In this document: piece by piece, positions 1-12,219 of the stretch
Layout of the letters: every line of letters begins with the position of its first letter
Position numbering within the stretch: the stretch's first letter is position 1
NCBI RefSeq assembly: GCF_010389155.1
Contig: NC_057765.1
Location: 4,402,001-4,466,000, forward strand
DNA: 64,000 bases
Origin: Erigeron canadensis
Lineage: Eukaryota > Streptophyta > Magnoliopsida > Asterales > Asteraceae
Reading direction: 5' to 3'
Made by a program: the position numbers and the translations under genes
The notes under the pieces: model-generated
What the model was told of the DNA's origin: nothing
Seen by the model: the letters and a program-made list of their open reading frames with translations, nothing else
The model's database searches: none

Positions 1-25
1 TTAATTAACTCGAATTATTCGGCAG

Positions 26-3000
26 CTTCGACGTGAAAGGATTGCCGAGAGGATGAAATCACTACAAGAACTTGTCCCAAATGCTAATAAGGTACATAAT
101 ATCACAAAAAAAAATTATAGAAACAAAAAAAAATATTGATCGCCGATGATATAAAATGGTAACCGGCGTGAGAGAATAGCTAGAGTACGGTCACACGTGA
201 TACACAAAGGAAAATGATAACTAGCCAATTATAGGGCGCGTGTCATTATAATAGCCAATGATAGAGCGCGTGGGAATTATATAATGTTTTGTGATTCCGT
301 GTGTAGTTAAAAAGGCAGAAAATATATATGGGTTGGTTACGGATTATAGTCGGATTTCCCGGGAAGAGAGTGGGTTGTTAGTTGTTAATTTAATTACCAA
401 ATTAACCCTAAGGTTACCTAAAAAATTATGTGTGTAGTTGTTTAACAAAAAGTCTAAAGTGTATATTTTTTAAAACCAACATGTCACCTAATAAACTCAA
501 AATGATTTGTTGAACCAAAATGTTTTTCCTAATCCAAAAGGAGATGATACATATACTTTATTTTTGCATGAATCTCTTTTTTTTTTTTTTTTTTACTTTC
601 TCCGTCTTAATATAAATGTTATTATTTAGTTAGTAATTAGATTAATATGAGGCTCTAATTAAAGACTATTAGAATGTGAGATCTTATATTTTTTTTTTCT
701 ATCCATATACTGTAGAACTTAATAAATAATAATTCTGTCAGATCGAACATAAACAAATGTCTTATTATGTTGACATATGAGTTAACAATGATTATAATAA
801 TATATTGATTATAAATATCTGCTAACATTTTTTTAAATATATATATGGTGATTTTATGTATGGGCTATGGAATGACAGACAGACAAGGCTTCAATGCTAG
901 ATGAGATCATAGATTATGTAAAATTCCTCCAGCTCCAAGTCAAAGTACTCTCTCCCCTTAATTATCTCTAATTTTATATGAAAAATGACTAATCAACTTA
1001 ATTGGTGTGCCTAAAGATATGTCTAAAACCTTAAGAATTTGACATGTGGATTCCACTAATTCTCTTTCCTAATCTTGCCTCTTGATTTTTCCACATGTCA
1101 TCATCTTACAATTAGGCACAACTTTAGACACACAAATTAAGTTGATTTATCCTTACCCATTTTATGTACTCCATTATTTTCATTTCATTAATTATTATAA
1201 TACTTTACCCATATTCAGGGGATTAATTTTTAGTTTCTTTTAGACAAGTATATATATATAATATTAATTATTATTTTTTCAATTGGTTTGTTTTCACATG
1301 CATTTAGGTCTTGAGCATGAGTAGATTGGGAGGTGCTTCTGCTGTTGCTCCTCTTGTTGCTGATATGTCCACTGAGGTTTGATTACATGATCTAATCTTG
1401 TTAACAAGCTCTTAATTTAGTCGTTAATTACGAGGCTATATCTTGAAATATACCTGACCGTTTAATTACATGATCTAATCTGGCTAATTAACTCTTAATT
1501 TGGTGGTCTTAAAAAAACTTTGCCTCTCTGGACGTCCAAAGGTTAACCTTGGTTTAAATTTGTTTAAATTCTAATTAAGTTGGGAAAGATTAATTACTGA
1601 TAACGAAATAATTCATGCTACTAATATTTTAACTAATACACATATCAACTTTCACACTAATGTATTAGGCGTAGCTGTTGGTTTTTGTTAGATACAAGAC
1701 TTAGATTATGTTTATCAATAAAGTTGTTTGTTTGCAATATGTATAAAGATATAGTCTTAATAATCTTATTTGGACCAACATGCCTTTATTGTACGTCCTT
1801 AAAAAGCTTTATATTCGAACTACTTTATCTTCATTAAAAAGTTGGATCAACATATTAACTACTTTAGTGAACATTTTGAACATTATTCTACTAGCTAGCT
1901 AGTTTTCTAGCTTGTCCTTTTTAATTTCCTTTATTATTACGGGCTTATTATAGTACTAATTAATACTATATTATATATAGATGTAGGTGTGCATTATCTT
2001 TTTCTTGCATCTAAGGTTTATCATTAAGTGTTAATCTTTCTATATATAGAAAGCCTAACAAAACATATCGACCTAAAATTACCAATCTACATATGAAACT
2101 TAATTCAGTACTTTAACCCCACATCTTTTCACAAGTCCACACCAAATAAAAAGACATATGGAAAGAAGCCATATCACGCGTGCTTTACTTTCCCAGATTC
2201 CACCACCGCCCCTTACCCCACTGAACCCTCATTGTGAAATTACTTTTATACCCTTTTCTCATGCAAATTGTTCACGTAGAATGTATCTATGATTATATAT
2301 CGATCTTTATGCATATACAGAGAGGTCGTGACTCCGTGGCGGGACGGAGTAGCAATGGAACGACTTCGTCTGCTTCGAATAACGATACGATGACCGTAGC
2401 AGAGAATCAAGTGGTGAAGCTGATGGAGGAGGATATGGGGTCTGCCATGCAGTATTTACAAGGGAAAGGTCTTTGTCTCATGCCGATTTCATTAGCCACC
2501 GCGATATCGACCGCCTCTTGTCAACCTTCTTCCTCAAGGTATGGTGATTCTACATATGTATCAAGCTAGCTATTAAATTGGGAATGCCTTAGTAAAATTT
2601 ACAATTCTTTGATATCTAAAGAAAGACAATTATATATATTACCATTAGGTTTTTCTAAAATTAAATAATTAATTATAGGAAGTTATAACTATACTTATAT
2701 TAACTTTATAGTCATGCACAACAAATTATAGTGTTATGATCACTATTTTATCTTGCATGATAACTAGTAATAAAACTAAAGAAAGGGTAAATATTCAAAA
2801 GATACATATAATTATCGTGCATGTATAAAGTTGTATGCATATTACCTCATCTAGTTATATAAATAAGAATCATCATAAAACTATTAGGCACTTTTGGTTC
2901 GCAGATTATGATGGAATTCGAATTAAATTTCATTTCTTAGTGTGTTTTGGTTGTTCAATGATGAAGAAATATTATTCCGTTGGAATGTAAACATTCTCTC

Positions 3001-3915
3001 ATTTAATGAAATCTCCATTCCACGGGGATAGGGAAAGGAGTCTCATTCCTTCCGTCACTTAAATCTTCAAAAATGAAAAACGTTCTGTCAAATTTCATTC
3101 CATCTGATTTCAATTCCTGCAATAGATTCCATTCTTTCTAAAAATATTATGTGAACCAAACGCGCCCTTAGTGTTTTATTAAAAAGCTAGCATTTGCGTC
3201 TCTCAATACAAAAATCCTTAGTATATGTATATAAAAATATATGGGTTATGTATTGTAAAACAATTAGTAAAGTAAAACAAATAAGACAAAATCTTGACCC
3301 TTATATCATGGTTAAATTGACGTACGAAGATTCACGAAACAATTGATGTACGATGATTTTCATGATGCACGGTGATTATCACTAAAGAAAAATCTATATA
3401 TTGTTTTATTTGTTTTACTTTAATAGTTGTTTTATTTTACCTATATATATAAAGAAAAAAGTGAGTGTGTGGTTGTTATGTACCTAAGTTTAAGTATAAA
3501 ATCTTTTAAATACTACGAGTAATCTTTTACAATGTATTATATAATGAATAGATGATGCGCCCTCATATTTTTATGGATTAATAATATTATGATATGAGGA
3601 GTTATATATCTAAGTTAAATAAATGAAAGCCTTATATTCTCATCTCTTTATATACAAGAGTTTCACCCACTGTTATTCTGACTAGGAAAACGAGTCGTTT
3701 TGAGATTAGTCTGCTCGTGAAAGATCAGAAATAAGACAAAAAAAAATAAAATAATAACATCGTAAGAAATTTATTCTATATAATGGTAATTGAAAACTAA
3801 TTCTTTACCCGTCATTATTTACAGGAACAACTACCCCTTACTCGGTGGTAGCGAAGGTGGCAGCCCTTCTTCTCCAAATCTGTCTGTTTTGACCAACCAA
3901 TCCGTAAAGCCCTAA
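26..3915 (+). CDS. LRL-type bHLH transcription factor, 5'-truncated by the window
   Basis: The 3' five exons of a basic helix-loop-helix regulator; earlier exons lie left of the window. Exons read by eye: 26-91, 879-944, 1308-1376, 2321-2538, 3825-3915, all with GT-AG introns and continuous frame. Exon 1 here starts at the usual bHLH splice point ([11 protein letters not shown]) and gives the basic end and helix 1; exon 2 ([20 protein letters not shown]) gives loop and helix 2; exon 3 has [16 protein letters not shown]; exon 4 has [18 protein letters not shown] followed by [14 protein letters not shown]; the last exon ends SVKP-stop. These signatures are those of subfamily XI (Arabidopsis bHLH66/69/82, LRL1-3, and UNE12/bHLH59). 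Family knowledge: nuclear, binds E-box DNA as a dimer; LRL proteins promote root-hair growth. The PLVADMS and SLTV-like linker fits LRL better than UNE12, so LRL is an inference. No frame break seen. Confidence 0.9.
991..1147. mobile_element. Fold-back MITE in bHLH intron
   Basis: A 157-bp segment whose two ends are inverted copies: the left end starts AATCAACTTAATTGGTGTG and the reverse complement of the right end starts AATCAACTTAATTTGTGTG, followed by matching CTAAAG. An inner pair (GACATGTGGA / TCCACATGTC) extends the palindrome. It lies in the intron between the second and third visible bHLH exons. No coding capacity and no target duplication assigned, so the superfamily is open. Confidence 0.6.
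2887..3167. mobile_element. PIF/Harbinger (Tourist-like) MITE in bHLH intron
   Basis: A 281-bp element in the last bHLH intron. Its ends are imperfect inverted repeats: GGCACTTTTGGTTCGC on the left and, reverse-complemented, GGGCGCGTTTGGTTCAC on the right. It is flanked on both sides by TTA (2884-2886 and 3168-3170), the 3-bp target duplication typical of PIF/Harbinger elements. The interior has no reading frame. A second, larger element with related ends is at 16918-18040. Confidence 0.65.
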
Positions 3916-5106
3916 TATCGAACGGTGTGGACAGCTGATTACGACCCATTTAACGTTTTTTTAAATGGACAAACTATCACCAAAAGACTTCGTCGTCATT
4001 GTTTTCTCCGGCAACCTTGTCTAGCTACCAAACTTGTGGGGTCTTTTGAACTTGATTTATACGTTAATCACTTTCTTAATTGATTAGTGTTTTTGCCGTG
4101 TGGTTTTGGAATGACTTTGTCCCTTTTACTTAATTTATTGAACTTTAATTAATGTCAAGACTCAAAAAAAAATTATCCCAAGGATAAATATCGAATGCTA
4201 CGAAGTTCAAGTAATAAGATACATGGAGACTTATTTAATTTTTAATCTTCAATTTTTCTCAACAAGTAATTAAATTTTATATAATTAAATTTTCTGTAGC
4301 ATGAGCACTATTATTCTGAGTCTTCATATCATTTCATGGATGAGGTGTACGTACGTATTTAAGTCCAATGTCTCTAACTTATTTTCGCAATACATATTGT
4401 AGTTTTGTAATTGAATCAATAAATAGTTATACATTTGGCAAGAATAATTAAATATAATAATAATAATTTATAATTAAATAGTAAACTTTTTTCTATAGAA
4501 TGACGTGTTACTAAATAGTAACTTTTTGTTCTAAAATTGCAACGTATCATGTTAATATAGTAATAAATAGCATGGTACCTGTACAATCCGACGGCAGTGG
4601 TGGGGACGACAGTCTAGTGGTGTCGGTGACAGTATATTGGTGGAGGTGGTGTCAAATGGTATATGTTGATGTAAAAATGATAGTGGAATAAATTTAGAAG
4701 ATAACAGCTCAAAGTATTAATTATTTAAATAAGGGTTTAGAGTGTAAATTAATTCATTAATGGTAAATTTGGTGATTTATAAAACTTTTTCTATAGTGGG
4801 TATTTATTAATGGTAATTTAGTACTTTTTTATTTAACCATTTTCTAACAGTTTTTAAAAATAAGAGGGTTGATAATTTTTATAAAGAAGTATAGATATAG
4901 ATAAATATAAATACATAAAAGATCTATTCCAAAGTTTAAAGATTATGGTATAAACGTTATAAAATCTAGAGTCTTGTTAATTTGAATCAAATACGACAAG
5001 TGCCATTAAAAGCTAGTGCTAGGTGTTGATAGATTCTTAGAACATTAGTAAAGGTTGGTTAACATGATAAGGGAAGTAACGGTGAAACAAGTTGAATTAT
5101 TTAGGC
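3916..5106. other. Intergenic DNA downstream of bHLH gene
   Basis: AT-rich sequence with the bHLH 3' UTR at its left edge. Near 4590-4660 there is a G-rich patch with repeated GGTGG/GTGTCGG-type words, of unknown meaning. I see no credible gene. Confidence 0.5.
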
Positions 5107-7704
5107 CACTAAGACCATTCGTAAGGGGCGGTTAAGACCTTAGGTGAAAAGAGGTGATTCATCGGGTGAATGGTTACAGAAGTGACGGTGAAAGCTAAGG
5201 TCGGCTAACTCTTTTACCAAGTGAAATGAATTGTTTTCTTCTATCCTCTTTTGTCTTATATGTTTTTTCTTATTTATGTCCTCATCTGTGTTTGTTCTTA
5301 TTATTATATGTATGTATATGTTTTTAATTTAAATATAGATAGACAATGGGCTAGAAAAGAAATATACGTAGATAGAATGGGGAGAAGGAAATAACTAGAA
5401 GAAAGTCGTTGTTTTTTTCCTTTCCTATTTTAGTTTTATTAATATTATTATTTTCATTTTATTTTACTTTTTATATTATAATTTAGTTTTATTTTTATTA
5501 TGTATTTTTCATTCATAATTAGTTTTAAAAAAATAAAAACTGTAATGGTCTTCTTTGTAGTCTTATTTTATATATTAATGAAATATGTTATTATTAGTTT
5601 AAATAAATGTATTTTGTTTTAGTTTAAATGTATTATGTTCTTAATTAAATAGAAGTGTGGACCAAATAATAGGTGAATGATTAAAGGAAATAATAGAAGA
5701 TGAAAAAATGAAAAGATGATGCTGAGGTGGTAAAAAAAAGTGTAGATGAATGTTGGGTGTGTGTTTTTTATTTTGTGTTTAAATCTATAAGTTGTACAAG
5801 TAACTATCTTAAAATACACCACACTAACGAGCAGGGAACCCAATCAATGTAGTATAGTCTAGTGATGAGCTACAGGATTGTTCGCAGAGACGCGTTGCTT
5901 TACCTAATCTAGTAATATGTGTAATTCTAGTTGTTTTGGGAGTTTGTCACTAACTCCTAAATAACTAATACTTTAAAGTAAATATCCGGAATTACCAGGG
6001 CAGACCGTTTCTGAAGAAACAACGTAAAATTATGAGGAACCTAGTAATAGTAATTAAATTAAAATACTTTTTTGGCATCTCCGATCTCATGGTACGACCA
6101 AATACTATCCTACTGTTTTGTTAGACTGTTGAAAGCGTTATCACAGCTCAGATTCTCTTTAGATTCACTTCGCCTTATTAATAATGCGATCGCTAGACTC
6201 ACACTACCCTATAAACAAATTCTCGCTAGCTTCATTGTTTAAGCATTAATGACCGAAAGTTTGTGTTATTAATTCATCTTTTAATTATCCAGCTCTTAAT
6301 TCATGGCCAGATATAATTATCTCCGGTGACCATAGTGCTCGTTTCCAAGTCAAAGGATCGCGTCTGACATTGTTAAGCATCACATTTAATTCATCCTAAT
6401 TGCTATGGTTCTAGATCCCTCGGTTACAAGTGAATCACTTTTTACTTCTAGTTATAGACCGACTAGTCGTTTTCTGTCCTAGTATATTAGTCCTAGTGTA
6501 TGATCATAGACAACCATCGAATTAAACTAATATGTTCAGATATAAAACCAATAGCAATATGAACTATTAATAAATGGATCTACGATAAACAATAAAACAC
6601 ATTCCAACATAATCTAAACAAACATAGTAAAACAATAAGTGTCTACATGATCACATTGATCCAAACAAGTATTCAGTCTACTAGCTTGGCATTACTAAAG
6701 GAATAACAAAGTATGTGAAGATCAAAGACATTGTTCGAATAAAATAAGTAAAATAGAAAAGCTAGATCTAGACTGAGGATGAAGATCGGAAGGCGTTAGA
6801 AGCTCTAAAACCTTCTGGAAATCTGCAAAGTAGACCTAGGGTTGATGTTGGGCTGCTAGGACTGCTGAATCGGCTCTTTCCTAGAGTTTTGAGGGTTAGT
6901 TCGGCTTAAATAGAGGTGAAAGTCGGTTTGTTGAACTAGGCTGACCAATGGCGCTGGTCCTGGGCTTTGATGGGCTAGCGGCGTTGGCTCCTTGAGGAGC
7001 GGCGCTAGGTGTTGGCCAGCGGCGCTGGCTAGGTGCCAACGGTGTGGTGACTCCTGCTGCAGCTTTCGCGTCTTCATTTGGCTCCCGAATCACTTCCTTG
7101 TGTCTTGTAATCTTCATGGGCTTCCTTTTGAGTCACTTGATGTCGTTGGCTCCTTGAGGAGCGGCGCTAGGTGTTGGCCAGCGGCACTGGCTAGGTGCCA
7201 GCGGTGTGGTGACTCCTGCTGCAGCTTTCGCGTCTTCGTTCGGCTCCCGAATCACTTCCTTGTGTCTTGTAATCTTCATGGGCTTCCTTTTGAGTCACTT
7301 GATGCCCTTTACCCTCTCTTACATCTTCCCTGAACCTGCATAAACATACGATTCATTAAGTACCAATAGTTCCGGAATAATAATAACTCATTTAGACATA
7401 GAAATGAAGCCTTTCAATAGGGGTTGTTATCACAAAATGAACGCTTATCAACGGTTACAAATGGTCTAAGTGAAAATGCTAGGTGAAAAGTAGAAGGTGA
7501 TTGGGATCACCTAGGGTGAAGGGTTAAATGTGGTCCCTCTGTGTGTTTTGTTTTATTTTGATTGGATAGTAGAGTATATTGTGGTGGTATAGTAGTGATT
7601 TAAATTTAAAGGTGAAAGGTTAATGGAAAAAGAGAAGGTGATGTTGATGTGACATGAAAAAGTGTATGTGAAGAAAGTAAACGGTTAAGAATGATCTTAA
7701 AACT
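5107..7704. mobile_element. Degenerate element bounded by related inverted motifs
   Basis: The left edge (5107) reads CACTAAGACCATTCGTAAGG. An inverted relative lies at 7452-7472 (reverse complement CACTTAGACCATTTGTAACC) and another near 7683-7703 (TTAAGATCATTCTTAACC when reversed). Words such as TAGGTGAAAAG and GTGATT recur near both edges. The middle (about 5850-7340) is less AT-rich and, read on the minus strand, resembles a non-coding leader or LTR of a retroelement, with no protein I recognise. A non-autonomous element or nested insertions are both possible. Superfamily not assigned. Confidence 0.35.
6983..7302. repeat. 162-bp tandem duplication, two copies
   Basis: Copy 1 covers 6983-7144 and copy 2 starts at 7145 with the same GTTGGCTCCTTGAGGAGC. 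The copies are nearly identical over their whole length and are much more GC-rich than the surroundings. Open frames across them on both strands (about 70-113 codons) look like by-products of base composition. Copy 2 diverges from copy 1 after about 7302. Confidence 0.8.
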
Positions 7705-7719
7705 TGGATATAAACAAAA

Positions 7720-7849
7720 GAAAGTGATATTCGTACCACAAATTTTTATAGATGTATAATAATATACAAGTTGTAAAGCTGACTATACAAGCTAATACTG
7801 TACAAAAATGGTACATCTATCAAAAGAAGTGGTACAGATATCACTTTCC
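7720..7849. mobile_element. Mutator-type MITE with 9-bp target duplication
   Basis: A 130-bp element with inverted ends GAAAGTGATATTCGTACCAC (left) and, reverse-complemented, GGAAAGTGATATCTGTACC (right). It is flanked by a perfect 9-bp direct repeat TAAACAAAA at 7711-7719 and 7850-7858. A 9-bp duplication is the hallmark of Mutator-like elements. No coding capacity. A relative with similar termini is at 23831-23968. Confidence 0.7.
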
Positions 7850-8307
7850 TAAACAAAAACTTTATATTGCAATACAATAATTTAATGACATGTAAAATTG
7901 AAATTTAACAAATTTAACAAACATAGATAAAAATGTTGACATTGGTGATATTGTCATTTTTACAATTTTTTATTTTTCCTTATTATTCTAGTTCTAGTCA
8001 AAATATATATATATATAGCATTAATATTTTTTATTTAAATATTATAAAATATTAATGATGTAAACTACATGCTTATAACCAATATTTATTACGTTATATG
8101 ATAAAAAAAAAGTCGTATATAATCTCATTGATAACAATGTACGACATTAAAAAACAAAAAATGTTATAACAAAAAAAAGTGATTATAAAAATGATAAAAT
8201 AAAGTTTAGAAATTATTTTATAAACCTATATCATTGAAGTAAATACACTTTATAATTACAAAAATTAAGAATTATTTTTCATAACTGGTATAATTTTCAT
8301 GTTGTTC

Positions 8308-8323
8308 CACGTATAGAAGTTTT
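8308..8323. repeat. Left target-site duplication of LINE
   Basis: CACGTATAGAAGTTTT, identical to 13468-13483. It abuts the poly(T) run that is the poly(A) tail of the minus-strand LINE. Confidence 0.9.
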
Positions 8324-8445
8324 TTTTTTTTTTTTTTGAAATTTAAATCTCATTCACAACATTTCTACTCCGCAATAATGGAGTAGAACACATACATAAC
8401 ACCTTTAAAGGGGTATCAGATTACATTAAAACCATTCCAATCCTC

Positions 8446-9631
8446 CTAAGTAATAGACCCTCTCTTTAATCTACTTTTATACCACAAAAAGCCTATCGTC
8501 TTAATATCAAAAAGAACCTTATTACTATAAAACTTCACCTTGTCAAAAATCTTTTCATTCATCGCTTTCCATAAGCACCAACAAGAGACAAAAACAATAT
8601 TCTTGAATATAGTTCTTGCATTTTTTCCCAAGCCAACATTCTTGTAACTCTCGATCATGTCACGAACAGAAGAAAAAATAAGAGTGCCAATTTTGCACCA
8701 ATGGGCAATCTTGCTCCAAACCTCCATAGAATAAAGGCAGAGGCATAGTAAGTGTTCAATAGTTTCTTCCTCTGTTTCACACCAAGCACATTGAGATGTT
8801 CCAAAATTACAGTTTCGTACCTGAAACGCTTTATAAGTAGGTATACGGTCCATGGCAGCCCGCCACACGAAAATGTTACACTTTTTTGTTACACCCTTCG
8901 CCCATTTGAAAACAAACCTGTCGCTATAATCCTTGCCTTTTTGGAGAAACTTTTTTACGCTCTTTACCGAGAATAGCTTATTTGAAGCTCCCGTCCAAAC
9001 CCATTTATCCTTTTCCTCATTGATTATGATCTCGTCTAACAGGTTGCGAAAATCAAACCATTCATCAAGGGCCTCTGTAGGGAAGGGATTCGAGTACCAA
9101 ACATTGTTACCAATAAACCTTTTCGCTTCCAAACAAAAATGATCTTGAACCAAACAATTCTTTTCGGTCTCCAATCGGAATATTAGAGGAAATTAATCTG
9201 TCTTTCAAGCAAATATTATCAATCCAAGGATCCAACCAAAAACGTATACGGTCCCTTTTTCCACACACTCCTTTAAATAAACTATTTAGTCCAATTCCAT
9301 TCACTTTAACTCTATCAACTTTCCTAACAATTGTCATCTAACCACTAGCAAGGGATTTATTAATAGGAACTGAGTTCCAGCCCCTGCCACCACCATGAAT
9401 TGAGTTAATAACCATTCTCCAGAGTGCATTCTCCTCATTCCTATATCTCCAAATCCATTTAGTTAACAAAGCTATGTTCGAGTCTTCCAACTTACTTAAA
9501 CCCAACCCTCCATGTTTAAGCCACACGATCCCAGGCAACCCAATGGATTTTTCTTTCTTCTTGAGATCCACCCCAAAGGAATCATCTAATGATTGTTTCA
9601 AGTCCCTCGATGACTGCTTTTGGTACAACAA
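8446..9631 (-). pseudogene. LINE ORF2 C-terminal part (thumb/zf-RVT), frameshifted
   Basis: Continues the reverse transcriptase frame after a break near 9582. Three overlapping frames are needed: 9338-9631 (contains GLPGIVWLKHGGLGL and LLTKWIWRY, typical of plant LINE ORF2 after the RT core), 9107-9337 (RIRFWLDPWI), and 8446-9174, which holds the zf-RVT region with FVWRAAMDRIPT and CAWCETEEETIEHLL. Each frame change is an indel. It is part of the inactive LINE, not a host gene. Confidence 0.85.
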
Positions 9632-10842
9632 AAAGTGAGAAGTAATATGATGGTAAACTTTCCAAGACGGATTTGATGAGAGTAACTCGTCCCCCGATCG
9701 AAAGAGTTTTAGCTTTCCATGTAGCTAGTCGTGACTCAAAAACTTCAAACAAGAAATCCCAACTGGAGATTCTGTTCATGTTTGCGCCAATTCGAAGTCC
9801 AAGATATTTAAAAAGTAGTGTTCCTTCCTTGCATTTAAACACTGCAGCCGCGTTTTTTACTTCCATATCATCTACCCCAATCCCAAATAAATTTGATTTT
9901 CCCAAGTTAATCTTCAGCCCAGAACATAGAAAGAAAACTCTTAAAGCTCTAGCCACCTTATAAAGGTTGTTCATCGACCAATCGCCCACAAAGGTACAAT
10001 CATCCGCATATAATAAGTGAGAAATAACCGGACCATTTTTAGGCAACTTAAGACCCTCAAGAGAGCCTGAAGCTGTTGCTTTATTGATTAAACAAGAAAA
10101 GCCTTCCATCACAAGCAAAAATAAGAAAGGAGAAATAGGATCACCTTGACGTAATCCTTTGCCACTCTGAAACTCAAAAGTTGGTGCACCATTAACAAGG
10201 ATCGAAGCTCTAGCTGAAGATAACATTCCATAGATCCACGTACACCATCTATTAGGAAAGCCCATTTGATGCATTATCGCTAACAAAAAATTCCAGTTAA
10301 CGTTGTCATATGCTTTGTTGAAATCAACTTTAAACAAAAACGCTTGACTTTTTCTTCTTTTAATTCATGAAATTAGCTCGTTCAGAATAAGAGGTCCATC
10401 CATGATCATTCGAAATCAAAGTCCCCAAAACCTTCTTCAATCTCATACTTAAGACCTTCGACACCACTTTACTAACAACAACCACTAAAGTGATCGGCCT
10501 ATAGTCATTTAAGCTATTAGGATCGACCACCTTAGGAATAAGAGTAATAAATGCGGAGGTGCAACCATAGTTAAAAGAACCAGAGTGATAGAAAGAATCA
10601 AAAATGGCTAGAAAATCACCTGCCAACTTACCCCAAAATCTTTTAAAGAATTTGAATGTAAAACCGTCAGGTCCTGGGGCCTTGTCATCGCCACAAGATA
10701 ACACCGCTTCTTTTATTTCTGATTCAGAGAACCTCGCCACGAGTAAACTTGCTTTAGCATCAGAAAGTTTAGATGTCAAATTGAAATCGGGAATAGGACG
10801 AGTAGGCCAGTCTTCTTTAAAATTTTCTCTATAAAATTGCAA
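9582..10842 (-). pseudogene. LINE ORF2 reverse transcriptase, frameshifted
   Basis: Two frames carry the RT core. The first (10360-10842) has KAPGPDGFTFKFFK and ITLIPKVVDP plus NDYRPITL (fingers). The second (9582-10337) has DFNKAYDNVNW (motif A with catalytic Asp), GLRQGDPISPFLF (motif B) and SHLLYADDCTF (motif C, the YADD catalytic box). Between them, near 10340-10400, residues normally linking the two are lost and the frame shifts, so no active enzyme can be made although the catalytic box itself is intact. The frame upstream is lost at an A/T homopolymer near 10848-10857. Confidence 0.88.
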
Positions 10843-12040
10843 AACACTTTTTTTTTATTAAACTCGGTTTCGACATCCAAGTATCTTCGATCATGAATCC
10901 CGGAATGCCATTGGTTCTCTTTCTATTATTTACCAACCCATGAAAGAACTTCGAAATTTCATCACCTTCGAGTGTCCATTTACATCTCGATTTTTGTTTA
11001 ATGTCCATAGTCCGCAGTCGATCTAACTCCAAAATATGTCTTTTACATTCCATTCTCGTCCAGTTGTCTTCCTCTGTTAATTGGATTTCTTCCATTGTTT
11101 GTTCGATTTCAAGTAATTCCTTTTTGCACAAATCTGATTCCTCCCCTTCTAACTTCATAATTCCTTCCCTCCATTCTTTTAGTTTATCTCTTACCCATCT
11201 AAGTTTCAAAATAAAACGAGAATTTGATGGACCAGAACCCACAAACGAATCAAGAGCATCATTAACAACTTTGTCAAAACCCTTTCTCTCCATCCACGAA
11301 TGGAATAGGCGAAAAGGTTTAGGGCCAAAATTGGTATCAATAAGTTTTAACATTAATGGATTATGATCAGAAAGCAATCTTGGTAGAACTCGTAGACAAG
11401 CATCGGGCCATTTATCGACTACCTCTCTACTTACTAAAAAAAGATCAATCTTACTCCGTTTGTGTCCCCTTTCATCACTCATTAAATAAGTAAATTTACC
11501 TCCTCGCATAGAAAATTCATGAAGATCGGCCATTGCAATAAATTGATTAAAATTCCTTGCGCATCTCGGCTTAAAAGTTGATCCATGGCGTTCTTCTTCA
11601 TATCTAACCGTATTAAAATCACCCAAAATAAACCATAAACCTGATGATGCATTCTTCAAGTTCGCGATTGAATCCCAAAGAACCCGTTTATCTCCACTTT
11701 TTTGTGGGGCGTAAACATTGACCACGAACACATACTCATCACAACCCTTTAGACATCCTTTAATCAAAAGAAAATTATTATTTTTAACACTATCAATTTT
11801 TTTGAATAAACTTGGATCCCAAGCACTCACAAGACCACCAGATCGGCCACGAGCCTCAACCACCTCGCATTCCATCCCATAAGAACCCCAATACCCACGA
11901 ATTAGATCAATCGAAACCTCTTCACATTGTGTCTCTTGTAAAGCTAAAAATGAAATTCCTTCTTGGATTTTAATTTGTTTGATCCAGTTTCCTTTGCCAC
12001 TCCCTTTCATATCTCTAATATTTGATGATAAAAAATTCAT
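10829..12040 (-). pseudogene. LINE ORF2 N-terminal AP-like endonuclease
   Basis: A 403-codon open stretch with the endonuclease-exonuclease-phosphatase fold of L1 ORF2: SNIRD near the start, LQETQ (metal-binding Glu), VNVYAP, LGDFN (GDFN motif), SKIDLFLVS and LLSDHNPL (terminal SDH motif). All expected catalytic motifs are visible. Downstream the frame runs to a stop at 10829, where the RT frame continues in another phase. The ATG at 12040 overlaps the last codon of the ORF1 remnant by 4 bases (ATGA), a normal LINE arrangement. Part of the LINE at 8324-13467, and not a host nuclease. Confidence 0.9.
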
Positions 12041-12219
12041 TGATGAACCACATTAATGCCTTTATCCTGGATAGCCTGAATAACTCTATTCTTGTTTCTT
12101 GCCAAGTTTACTCCCATATCCTTACCAGCATAAATCGTCTCTTGAGCTTCTGCTTCCAAAGCATCTAAAGTTTTATCAAACGTTTGAGGTTCATTGTCCT
12201 TGTTCGGTTTACATTGCAA
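12037..12219 (-). pseudogene. LINE ORF1 C-terminal end
   Basis: A 60-codon open tail on the minus strand directly upstream of, and overlapping by 4 bases, the endonuclease start. It contains LDALEAEAQETI and ends in VVHQ-stop. Position and overlap mark it as the last part of ORF1; the rest of ORF1 lies inverted on the plus strand from about 12220. The apparent start here is only the inversion junction. Confidence 0.7.

Noticed and set aside
6992..7333. A 113-codon gene on the plus strand
   Set aside because: It consists of the 162-bp duplication read through and resembles no family.
12099..12202. N-terminal extension of the plus-strand LINE ORF1
   Set aside because: These bases are the antisense of the ORF1 tail beyond the inversion junction.
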